Position numbers and translations under genes: made by a program
NCBI GenBank assembly: GCA_003444615.1
Contig: DLUN01000008.1
Location: 1-13,133, forward strand
Direction of reading: 5' to 3'
DNA from: Syntrophomonas sp.
Lineage (GTDB): Bacteria; Bacillota; Syntrophomonadia; Syntrophomonadales; Syntrophomonadaceae
DNA: 13,133 nucleotides
Part shown: positions 7,396 to 13,133 of the stretch, in pieces
Numbering within the stretch: the first letter of the stretch is position 1
Layout: each line of letters begins with the position of its first letter
The notes under the pieces: model-generated
What the model saw: the letters and a program-made list of their open reading frames with translations, nothing else
Databases searched by the model: none
What the model was told of the DNA's origin: nothing

Positions 7396-8730
7396 TTAGC
7401 GCAGATAGTGTAATTTGCGAGCCTCAAATTCCAGCCAGTCTCTGAAATCAGGGTGGGCAACCTTTATCAAGGCCTCGGCTCTCTGCTTAAGATTGAAGCC
7501 CTTCAGCCAGGCCACTCCATATTCGGTGACAATGTATTGCACATCATTGCGGGTAGTAGTTACCATTGCATTGGCCTGCAGAGAAGGAACTATGCGCGAC
7601 CGCAGCTCCCCGTCCTTGGTCTCGAAAGTAGAGTACATGGCCAGGAAGGCTTGTCCACCTTTGGAGCGCCAAGCCCCTTCCATGAAGTCCATTTGTCCTC
7701 CAGCACCTGAATACTGCCGGTTGCCAATAGCGTCCGAAGCACACTGGCCGGTTAGATCCACCTCCAGGGTGGAGTTTATGGACACTACATTATCATTCAA
7801 CCCAATATTGTAGGGATCGTTGACGAATTCCGAGTCATGCATTTCCACTAAAGGATTATCGGCAATAAAATCATATAAACGGTTAGTACCAAAAGCAAAA
7901 CTAGCCACCCATTTACGGGGCATAAGTTTCTTGCGACTGCCGGTTATTACGCCTGCTTCATAAAGGTCAACCATACTGTCGCACAGCATTTCCGAATGAA
8001 TTCCCAGCTCCTTCTTGTCTGTCAAATATTTGGCTACCGCATTAGGTATGTTGCCTATTCCTAACTGCAAACATGCTCCATCGGGAACTCTCTCGGCAAT
8101 AAACTGGCCAATCTTTTCATCCTTTTCTGTTAAGGGAAAACTAGGAAGCTCCACCAGGGGTTGATCATTTTCCACCACAGCCGCAAGTTCCGAGATATGA
8201 AAATGATTGTTACCATAAGCACGGGGCATATGTTGATTGATTTCTGCCAAAATAACACATCCCGGGTTACGGCGTATAAAACCGTAAACATAGTCAGGAT
8301 TGACTCCGGTACTTACATAACCGTGCCGGTCCATAGGCGAAACCACCATCACAGCTGCATCTAAACCTACCCGGGCTGTCATCATCGGACCGTCAAACAG
8401 GCGATGAGGAACATAAGAATAGTAACCCTGCTCTAAAAAATAACGCTCAAATGGCCCAGCATACATGGCATCTATCATATTGCCGTTGGCAATCATTTTT
8501 TCGAGTAATTCAGGATTATGCATGGACGTAGGCCGGGCAGACAATGAGCAAAGAAATCTCACATTCTTCAGATCTCCGGATGCCATTCTATGACCTATAG
8601 CACTCGACAGTTCTGCTGCCTGGGTATTTATGGCCCCTGAAGCCACCAGCATGCCGTCCTTAATAAATTTAGCCGCTTCTTCCGCCGACATAAGTTTGCT
8701 CTTATACATTTCCTGCCATTTCTTTTCCAT
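7396..8730 (-). CDS. Acetyl-CoA hydrolase/4-hydroxybutyrate CoA-transferase family protein
   Basis: The product is 444 residues, typical of the AbfT/Cat1/butyryl-CoA:acetate CoA-transferase family, which swaps CoA between a carboxylate and an acyl-CoA through a glutamyl-CoA thioester. The glycine-rich LQLGIGNIPNAV (221-232) is the CoA-binding loop. Glu247 in GIHSEMLCDS matches the catalytic glutamate of the family. SGAGGQMDF (341-349) and TEYGVAWLKG (402-411) are the conserved C-terminal motifs. The ATG follows GGAGGGG by six bases. The gene is 21 bases after the stop of the upstream acyl-CoA dehydrogenase and is closed by a terminator, so the two form an operon. The likely role is activating a fatty acid (or releasing the end product) by CoA transfer, saving ATP. 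The true substrate (butyrate, a branched acid, 4-hydroxybutyrate) cannot be told from the sequence. Confidence 0.93.
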   Translation of the reverse strand: MEKKWQEMYKSKLMSAEEAAKFIKDGMLVASGAINTQAAELSSAIGHRMASGDLKNVRFLCSLSARPTSMHNPELLEKMIANGNMIDAMYAGPFERYFLEQGYYSYVPHRLFDGPMMTARVGLDAAVMVVSPMDRHGYVSTGVNPDYVYGFIRRNPGCVILAEINQHMPRAYGNNHFHISELAAVVENDQPLVELPSFPLTEKDEKIGQFIAERVPDGACLQLGIGNIPNAVAKYLTDKKELGIHSEMLCDSMVDLYEAGVITGSRKKLMPRKWVASFAFGTNRLYDFIADNPLVEMHDSEFVNDPYNIGLNDNVVSINSTLEVDLTGQCASDAIGNRQYSGAGGQMDFMEGAWRSKGGQAFLAMYSTFETKDGELRSRIVPSLQANAMVTTTRNDVQYIVTEYGVAWLKGFNLKQRAEALIKVAHPDFRDWLEFEARKLHYLR

Positions 8731-8751
8731 ATTATTCCCCTCCCCGCTTGA

Positions 8752-9999
8752 TTACTCGTAAATTTTTTCTCCTTCTGCGAAGGCACTAAAGGCATCCAGC
8801 TCGCTGTTCCGTTTGACATTGGAAGCCAGCTCCTCAGCTCGTTCCTTATACCACTCGTGCTGGATAATAGTGTTCATTATTTCATTGGTTCCTACCCAAA
8901 TCATGGCCAGGCGCAGATCCCGCACAATTTTCTCAATAGGATAAACATCGGTGTAACCGATTCCTCCCATAACCTGCATAGCCAGATTAGCCACATCCCA
9001 GCACTGTTCAGTAACAAACCTCTTACTCTCGGAAGCCATGCGTCGACAACGGCTGGGCTTCACCTTGCCACTGTCAATAGCCAGCGCGGTAGTGTAAATC
9101 ATGGCTCGACAGGTATCCAGTTTGATTACCATATCAGCGATTTTAAAGTTGACTCCCTGAAAGTCTTTAATTGGTCTGCCAAATGCTTTCCGTTTGGTGC
9201 TGTAATCGGTGGCTATCTCCAGAGCTGGGCGGGCCGCTCCAATGGTCATAGCCGCGGTTCCAAAACGCTCGGGAATCATCATCTGCGAAAACACAGCAAA
9301 GGCTCCATTGACTTCCCCAATGACATTTTCCTTGGGAACCCGGACCTCATCAAATACTACCCGAGCCGTTCCGCCTCCCCGTGAGCCCATTAGATTGTAT
9401 AAGTATTCAGTTTTCACTCCCATTTCTCTTTCTACCATGAAACAGGTGATTGATCTGTGAGGAGCAGCCTCGGGATCGGTTTTGGCATAGACTAGAAAAT
9501 AGTCAGCCCCTTCCCCGCCTACGATGAACCTTTTTTGGCCATTAAGAATAAAATCATCACCATCGCGACGGGCAGTAGTAGTAGCGCCGAAAAAGTCCGA
9601 ACCGCCTCGGGGCTCAGTCAGACACTCAGCCGCAAACTTTTCACCTTTGCAAATGGGGGGTAAATACTTTCTCTTCTGCTCTTCCGTTCCGAAATGAACT
9701 AAGGCTTCCGTTACCACATCCCCTGTCACACCCCAGGTGCAGCCAAAAATGTAGCCAGGAACACAGATTTCTTCTGCTACAATTATGTCATCCTGCCACT
9801 GACCACCACGTCCGCCATACTCTTTCGGCACCCTGATACCGATTAAATTACGGCGGCCTGCTTCCTGCATAAATTCCTTAGGGTACTGGATTTTTTCCGC
9901 ATCCATGTCCAGAATATACTCCCGGGGCAGCGACTTCACCAGCTCCCGGGTTTCATCCCGGAGTTTTAGCTGTTCTGGTGTCATTAGATAATCAAACAT
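8752..9999 (-). CDS. Acyl-CoA dehydrogenase with LCAD/IVD-type catalytic base
   Basis: The product is 415 residues, slightly long for the family because of an extra C-terminal helix of about 30 residues (KERAEELASNVKRNSELDAF). The flavin motif is ECLTEPRGGSD (125-135), followed by NGQKRFIVGG; the C-terminal domain has RKAFGRPIKDFQGV and QVMGGIGYTDVYPIEKIVRD. The MCAD catalytic-Glu position is Val369 (WVGTNEIM), as in LCAD (GGTNEIM) and isovaleryl-CoA dehydrogenase (AGTSEV), where the base comes from a different helix. Glu244 in MIPERF matches that alternative position (PQERL in LCAD, DLERL in IVD), so the enzyme is probably active. This suggests a long or branched acyl-CoA substrate, but the link is not strict. 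AGGAGAGG precedes the ATG by 8 bases. It is the first gene of the operon with the CoA-transferase. Confidence 0.92.
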   Translation of the reverse strand: MFDYLMTPEQLKLRDETRELVKSLPREYILDMDAEKIQYPKEFMQEAGRRNLIGIRVPKEYGGRGGQWQDDIIVAEEICVPGYIFGCTWGVTGDVVTEALVHFGTEEQKRKYLPPICKGEKFAAECLTEPRGGSDFFGATTTARRDGDDFILNGQKRFIVGGEGADYFLVYAKTDPEAAPHRSITCFMVEREMGVKTEYLYNLMGSRGGGTARVVFDEVRVPKENVIGEVNGAFAVFSQMMIPERFGTAAMTIGAARPALEIATDYSTKRKAFGRPIKDFQGVNFKIADMVIKLDTCRAMIYTTALAIDSGKVKPSRCRRMASESKRFVTEQCWDVANLAMQVMGGIGYTDVYPIEKIVRDLRLAMIWVGTNEIMNTIIQHEWYKERAEELASNVKRNSELDAFSAFAEGEKIYE

Positions 10000-10035
10000 C
10001 AGACCATCCTCTCCTAATGTTTATTACTTTCTGCT

Positions 10036-10062
10036 ATTATATTATCACATTTGTAATAATAT
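10036..10062 (-). promoter_or_regulatory. Palindromic operator over the promoter of the dehydrogenase/CoA-transferase operon
   Basis: ATATTAT (10039-10045) and ATAATAT (10056-10062) are perfect 7-base arms around a 10-base centre, a 24-base palindrome. On the minus strand a TATAAT (10036-10041) overlaps its proximal arm, and no consensus -35 lies at normal spacing. A transcription factor site that represses, or replaces, the -35 is the simplest reading. AT-rich palindromes do arise by chance in this kind of DNA, so support is moderate. Confidence 0.38.
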
Positions 10063-10099
10063 GTGGTAAGCCAAACAAGTGCACCGAAGATCCATGATT

Positions 10100-10891
10100 T
10101 TACTCTAACTTAAAATCCATGCTGAAGAGTTCTTCGTCTGCACATTCCATGATGTCGCGCTGCCCTAACCAGGTCAGAGTTAAAATCCCCCGATTAGGTA
10201 GAGTCCAAATGGTTTGTTGAAGAGTAGCGGAAGGATTAAAGGAAAAACGGGCTGGATTCGCTAGGCGCGCCCGGCTTAAACCCTGTATAGTGTCTGCCAA
10301 ACAGGGGGAACCAGTAACATCGACCAGCAGTTCAGGATTATTGAGATGCCCAAAGACTTCATCAGCTACTACAGCCATCCGTACACCCAGATATAGATAA
10401 TGGCATTTTTCCTGATGGTGGGCTATGGCTCGGCGAAGCATTTGTTCCTGATGAGAACTGCGGGTTCTGCCACGGATATAAGGAGTACGCGGTGAAAAAA
10501 TGATATCACCTTCAAAGTATGGTTTTATATCAAGAACCGGTGTACCGTTAATGGCATCAAGACGCTGAAGATACAGCCGTCCGTCCTCTACTTTTAGCAA
10601 TTTAGTTAAGGATAAGGCAATGGGATTAGGTCTTCCGGGAGACCGGATAGAAAAAACCCCATACTGGGGCAGATTTAGATCGCCCCGAGGATGGGCAAGC
10701 AGTTTGTCCCGCGGTGCTTGATGAAACCAGGACTGTATCCACAGGTGCGAATTCTCCTCCAGGCGCTCTAAGGCTGGTTGGAATTGAGGCAATACCTCTA
10801 TTTCTGCCGCCACTCCACCAGACGGCATATCCCGTACATGGTCCACCGGTGAAACAACATAACCGATAGGATAGATGCTAATGGCTTCCAT
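10100..10891 (-). CDS. trmO: TrmO/TsaA-domain methyltransferase with FmdE-like C-terminal domain
   Basis: The product is 263 residues from the ATG at 10891, fixed by TAAGGAGGGG 7 bases upstream; an ATG ten codons earlier (10921) has no ribosome site. Residues about 5-140 are a TsaA/UPF0066 domain: PRGD (68-71), SIRSPGRPNPIALS (81-94) and LDAINGTPVLDIKPY (111-125). TrmO N6-methylates t6A37 of tRNA-Thr with SAM. Residues about 150-263 differ from the E. coli TrmO C-terminus. They match the outline of an FmdE domain: H159-x3-C163-x2-LxLGVRM (compare HGHLCPGLALGYRM in FmdE) and SPCLADTIQ at 195-203 (compare C-x2-DAIQ). The second His of HGH and the C-terminal zinc-ribbon cysteines are missing. 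FmdE is known from a molybdenum formylmethanofuran dehydrogenase cluster; its function is unclear. So tRNA modification is likely for the first half only, and the role of the fused part is unknown. There is no clear terminator downstream. Confidence 0.87.
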   Translation of the reverse strand: MEAISIYPIGYVVSPVDHVRDMPSGGVAAEIEVLPQFQPALERLEENSHLWIQSWFHQAPRDKLLAHPRGDLNLPQYGVFSIRSPGRPNPIALSLTKLLKVEDGRLYLQRLDAINGTPVLDIKPYFEGDIIFSPRTPYIRGRTRSSHQEQMLRRAIAHHQEKCHYLYLGVRMAVVADEVFGHLNNPELLVDVTGSPCLADTIQGLSRARLANPARFSFNPSATLQQTIWTLPNRGILTLTWLGQRDIMECADEELFSMDFKLE

Positions 10892-10965
10892 GCGATTTCC
10901 CCTCCTTAATCGGTTTATCATTTACAAATAGTCATCACCTAATATAATAGCGCACTTTGGCATCA

Positions 10966-10995
10966 TTGACATCCAGCCTGACCTGATGTTATTAT
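10966..10995 (+). promoter_or_regulatory. Promoter of tRNA-Pro
   Basis: A perfect TTGACA (10966-10971) is followed after 18 bases by TATTAT (10990-10995), ending 10 bases before the tRNA. On the other strand a weaker pair, TGTCAA and TATTAT spaced by 16 bases, overlaps it and could serve the divergent trmO gene, so the two promoters may compete. Confidence 0.72.
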
Positions 10996-11005
10996 AGAAA
11001 AGCTG

Positions 11006-11082
11006 CGGGGCGTGGCGCAGTTTGGGAGCGCGTCTGATTTGGGATCAGAAGGCCGCAGGTTCAAATCCTGTCGCCCCGACCA
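11006..11082 (+). tRNA. tRNA-Pro, anticodon UGG
   Basis: A full cloverleaf can be drawn. The acceptor arms CGGGGCG and CGCCCCG are perfectly paired (11006-11012 with 11072-11078). The D stem is GCGC/GCGC with loop AGTTTGGGA. The anticodon stem is TCTGA/TCAGA with loop TTTGGGA, giving TGG at positions 34-36 and G at 37. The T arm is GCAGG TTCAAAT CCTGT. A79 is the discriminator and CCA is encoded. The length is 77. It reads CCA and probably other proline codons by wobble. G37 means it is not a t6A substrate for the neighbouring TrmO. Confidence 0.97.
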
Positions 11083-11094
11083 TCGAGAATATTG

Positions 11095-11120
11095 AACCCG
11101 CGCGGGTTGCGCGGGTTTTT
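11095..11120 (+). terminator. Intrinsic terminator after tRNA-Pro
   Basis: AACCCGCGC (11095-11103) pairs perfectly with GCGCGGGTT (11109-11117) around a 5-base loop, with a run of T to 11120. It sits 12 bases after the encoded CCA and ends the tRNA transcript, so the genes further right need their own promoter. Confidence 0.93.
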
Positions 11121-11174
11121 GTGTTTATAAAATGTTCGGCAATGTATCTATTACCAAAGAAAACTGTAAAACAA

Positions 11175-11203
11175 TTGTAGTATGATATACTTTTATGTAG
11201 AAT
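11175..11203 (+). promoter_or_regulatory. Possible promoter of the broken DUF3825 gene
   Basis: TTGTAG (11175-11180), 17 bases and TAGAAT (11198-11203) resemble a sigma-A promoter with a good -10 and a weak -35. It lies about 88 bases before the GTG. AT-rich DNA offers many such matches. Confidence 0.3.
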
Positions 11204-11211
11204 CGGTTAGC

Positions 11212-11286
11212 ATTACCATTGGGCAAATTCAGAATCATGTCTTCCATATATTTTTAATCCCTCTATTAATGAAAAAGGATGGTAAT
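11212..11286 (+). repeat. Inverted repeat in the DUF3825 leader, overlapping its ribosome site
   Basis: ATTACCAT (11212-11219) and ATGGTAAT (11279-11286) are perfect 8-base complements 59 bases apart. The second arm overlaps the purine-rich stretch before the GTG at 11292. In RNA they could pair and hide the ribosome site. Chance occurrence of one 8-base pair in a leader of this size is of the order of ten percent, so this is only suggestive. Confidence 0.25.
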
Positions 11287-11291
11287 AGATA

Positions 11292-12547
11292 GTGAAACGA
11301 GGATTTAAGAAGCTAGGCTATGTAAAGAATCTATATGAATATATAGATATTCTGCAAAATATGGCTGCCGAAAAAGTGGAGTTAGAACAGCCTTAACCAA
11401 TACATTGAAGATGAAATCAGTAATAATGCTATTTTGTTTTTTAATAAAGAAGCCAATCCAACATCCAAAGACAGTAGTGATGCCAAGTATATGGTCGTAA
11501 AAACCGGTTATACAAGTGCAATATCAGGAAAAGATATTTACGGTAGTTTTATCAGAACCGGCCAAAATAGGTGGACAGGTGTAATTATCGCCACTATGGA
11601 TGATTTAACCAGTAGATGGAAGCAAACGAAAGATGTTTATACAATGGGAGCCTTGACCTTTGATTCCAGGGATAAGGCGCTTTCTTTTATTGAGGAACTG
11701 CATGATATACTTTTGCCCGGCGAATGTTGGAATTTTGAACAAGAAATAGAGGGCAAAACCACATATCCCATCTTAGAATCCTATATTAAAAATGTCTATT
11801 ATAAACTGGCAAAAGACCATTTGAGCTTATTTGATAATCCCAACAAGGGCAAATTGGTGTTTTCTGAAGACAAGCGTTATCTTCTTTTTAACTCGGGCCT
11901 GTTAAATAGATTTAGTACAAGACATCTATATAATCGGCGAGGTAGTAAACACCAAAGACGGAGAGTTTATTCTTTGCAAAAATCCTTTGGTCGCTAAAAA
12001 TAAGCGCGACTTGGTAAAAACCTATTATTTTAATGCTGATAGTATAAATAATGTACCCATGGTTCAGTTTTTTACGACCATTGAACAGGTTATCTTCTAT
12101 GCAGATAAAAACATCGACATGGATTATGATAATCTATTACATATTGTTGAGGAACGAAATGTAAGATGGCCCATGGAATACCAGAAGTATTACGAACAGG
12201 GCAACTTTCTGAAAATAGCCAATGACTTACAAAATGCCATTCATAACGCTCGAATAATAGCCAAACGGAATTATAAGTATGTGGTACCTCAGTACAGACC
12301 AACAAAAGATACACTTCAGTTTTTGATGCCAATATATTTGAGCGGTGATTATGAGAGTTTAGCGGATTTTGCACTAGTTCTTGATTATGATGACAACGCA
12401 GGGTATTATGTTCCCCGGACTTTACTCAACCTCGACGTTGCTTATAATAATGCTAGACTGATTGCCAAACCGGAAGAAACATGGTTGAACCCGAAGAAGA
12501 TTGAAGCCATTTCAACTTCTCTTGAGGAAGAATTGGATGAGGTATGA
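11292..12547 (+). pseudogene. DUF3825-family gene broken by two frameshifts
   Basis: Three frames join into one protein of about 417 residues. The first runs from GTG 11292 for 34 codons to TAA 11394-11396. One extra base near 11391 (GAACAGCCTTAAC where GAACAGCTTAAC would keep the frame) moves reading to the second frame, which continues with LNQYIEDEIS to about 11905. There a second +1-type shift (AATAGAT where AATATAGAT would keep the frame) moves to the third frame, which ends at TGA 12545-12547. The joined product has the marks of DUF3825: PILESYIKNVYYKLAKD, then LLFNSGL...DIYIIGEV, then the C-terminal VPQY...LQFLMPIYLS...ADFALVL and TLLNLDVAYNNARLIAK...WL. The function of DUF3825 is unknown. 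The gene is AT-richer than its neighbours and follows a tRNA gene, which fits an acquired and now decaying gene. Assembly errors could also create these shifts. Confidence 0.82.
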
Positions 12548-12548
12548 T

Positions 12549-12704
12549 ATGGCACCGACTGCTATCGGTAACCTCTCTGGCCTCGGGGAGTTTACTACAA
12601 CCCCTGGTGCGAACTTTGCAGGAACTTTTATAAGGACTATGGCTAGTTTATTTAACTTTATTAAAGTATTCTTGAGTTACTTGCAGTTGCTTAGTCCTGA
12701 TTAA
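12549..12704 (+). CDS. Doubtful small ORF, 51 residues
   Basis: An ATG at 12549 begins one base after the DUF3825 stop, with GAGGT five bases upstream, and is open for 51 codons. The predicted peptide has a polar, Gly/Thr-rich first half and a hydrophobic, aromatic second half (ASLFNFIKVFLSYLQLL) that could be one amphipathic or membrane helix. I recognise no family. It could be a coupled small membrane peptide or simply an open frame in decayed DNA. The rest of 12705-12824 holds no gene I can support. Confidence 0.25.
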   Translation: MAPTAIGNLSGLGEFTTTPGANFAGTFIRTMASLFNFIKVFLSYLQLLSPD

Positions 12705-12716
12705 TTTCCAGAGAGG
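12572..12716. repeat. 9-base inverted repeat spanning the small ORF
   Basis: CCTCTCTGG (12572-12580) and CCAGAGAGG (12708-12716) are perfect complements 127 bases apart. No target-site duplication flanks them, so a miniature transposon is not supported. Chance is a real possibility at this length. Confidence 0.2.
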
Positions 12717-12824
12717 CTTGGGTATTTCGCCACTGCTGTTTGATACCTTAGCTAACTAAATTAGCTCCTAACATACCGCCATCATGTTAATTTGAATAAA
12801 TTTCGACTATTAGGCGCTATAATA

Positions 12825-13133
12825 TTACGGTTTGCCCTGATAATTAATCAGATTGTGCTTTTTTAAGAGACGAAATAAGGTGGCCCGGGATATCCCCAGC
12901 CTTTGGGCTGCTTCCTCCCGATTCTTCCCCACTATATTAAGGGTTTGGATAAGAATTTGCCTTTCGGCTTGCAGCATAGCTTCTTGATAATTAGCAGGTT
13001 CATAGGAATTCTTGCGAATGTGTAAAGGAAGGTCTTCTGGAGTAATCTCTGGGTTGTGGCAAAAGTTCATGGCCATCTCCAGTACATTGTTAAGCTCACG
13101 CACATTACCCGGCCAATCATACTCTGTCAGCAA
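12825..13133 (-). CDS. Sigma-54-dependent transcriptional activator (C-terminal part; 5' end beyond the right edge)
   Basis: The visible 102 codons are the C-terminus of an NtrC-type activator. They begin LLTEYDWPGNVREL, the conserved end of the AAA+ sigma-54-interaction domain. A linker follows, then a Fis-type helix-turn-helix with NREEAAQRLGISRATLFRLLKKHNL, the DNA-binding domain that recognises upstream activating sequences. The stop is TAA at 12825-12827. The sensor and most of the ATPase domain are outside the window, so the signal is unknown. Such activators often sit beside fatty-acid or CoA-transfer genes in syntrophic clostridia, but the target here cannot be named. I found no convincing -24/-12 promoter in the window. 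Confidence 0.93.
   Translation of the reverse strand: MLTEYDWPGNVRELNNVLEMAMNFCHNPEITPEDLPLHIRKNSYEPANYQEAMLQAERQILIQTLNIVGKNREEAAQRLGISRATLFRLLKKHNLINYQGKP

Noticed and set aside
8857..9384. Plus-strand ORF of 175 codons
   Set aside because: It is antisense to the well-conserved second acyl-CoA dehydrogenase and has no recognisable domain.
10950..10975. TTGGCA-type sequence as a sigma-54 -24/-12 promoter
   Set aside because: There is no GC element at the strict 10-base spacing, and the same DNA holds a good sigma-A -35 for the tRNA.
11380..11920. Programmed frameshifting as the explanation of the two breaks
   Set aside because: Neither site has a slippery heptamer or a strong downstream structure, and two shifts in one gene would be exceptional; mutation or sequence error is simpler.
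12090..12374. Minus-strand ORF of 94 codons
   Set aside because: It is antisense to the best-conserved part of the DUF3825 gene, whose frame carries clear family motifs.
12590..12645. Short frame with a PWCELC sequence resembling a thioredoxin or PDI active site
   Set aside because: It is only about 24 codons between stops, has no start or ribosome site and no surrounding thioredoxin fold; the likeness is probably chance.
12750..12766. AGCTAA/TTAGCT hairpin between the small ORF and the sigma-54 gene
   Set aside because: The stem is six AT-rich pairs with no T-tract on either strand, too weak to call a terminator.

Overview
The window reads as chromosome of a low-to-moderate G+C, endospore-lineage Firmicute, most likely a syntrophic clostridial type such as Syntrophomonadaceae. 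That placement is an inference. It rests on two acyl-CoA dehydrogenases of different subtype, a 4-hydroxybutyrate/acetyl-CoA-type CoA-transferase, a small 2x[4Fe-4S] ferredoxin, a signal-less YkuD L,D-transpeptidase, Shine-Dalgarno-rich starts (GGAGG types) and a sigma-54 activator. No taxonomic marker long enough for a firm assignment is present.

Layout. (1) Positions 1-4029, minus strand: a very large SEC-C zinc-motif protein of unknown function that runs off the left edge, preceded by a TPR-membrane-TPR protein. (2) 4203-5054, plus strand: an L,D-transpeptidase flanked by peptidoglycan-binding repeats, whose stop codon overlaps that of the convergent ferredoxin. (3) 5051-6731, minus strand: a compact operon of XRE regulator, acyl-CoA dehydrogenase (MCAD-type catalytic Glu) and ferredoxin, with a palindrome over its promoter. 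(4) 6875-7354, plus strand: rlmH, the conserved ribosome methyltransferase. (5) 7357-10062, minus strand: a self-contained two-gene operon of acyl-CoA dehydrogenase (LCAD/IVD-type) and CoA-transferase, with a perfect AT-rich palindrome at the promoter and a strong intrinsic terminator. (6) 10100-10891, minus strand: a TrmO/TsaA-domain protein with an FmdE-like C-terminal extension. (7) 11006-11082: tRNA-Pro(UGG) with its own promoter and terminator. (8) 11121-12824: an AT-rich, poorly coding stretch holding a DUF3825-family gene broken by two frameshifts and a doubtful 51-codon ORF. (9) 12825-13133, minus strand: the C-terminal end of a sigma-54-dependent activator running off the right edge.

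How the genes fit together. The two acyl-CoA dehydrogenase operons and the CoA-transferase suggest activation and oxidation of short or branched fatty acids by CoA transfer followed by flavin dehydrogenation. The ferredoxin and the truncated sigma-54 activator are plausible accessories, but this is inferred from adjacency only. The most unusual items are the TsaA-FmdE-like fusion, the broken DUF3825 gene just past a tRNA, and the pairing of regulator, dehydrogenase and ferredoxin in one translationally coupled operon. I found no CRISPR array, insertion sequence, intact prophage or defence operon.
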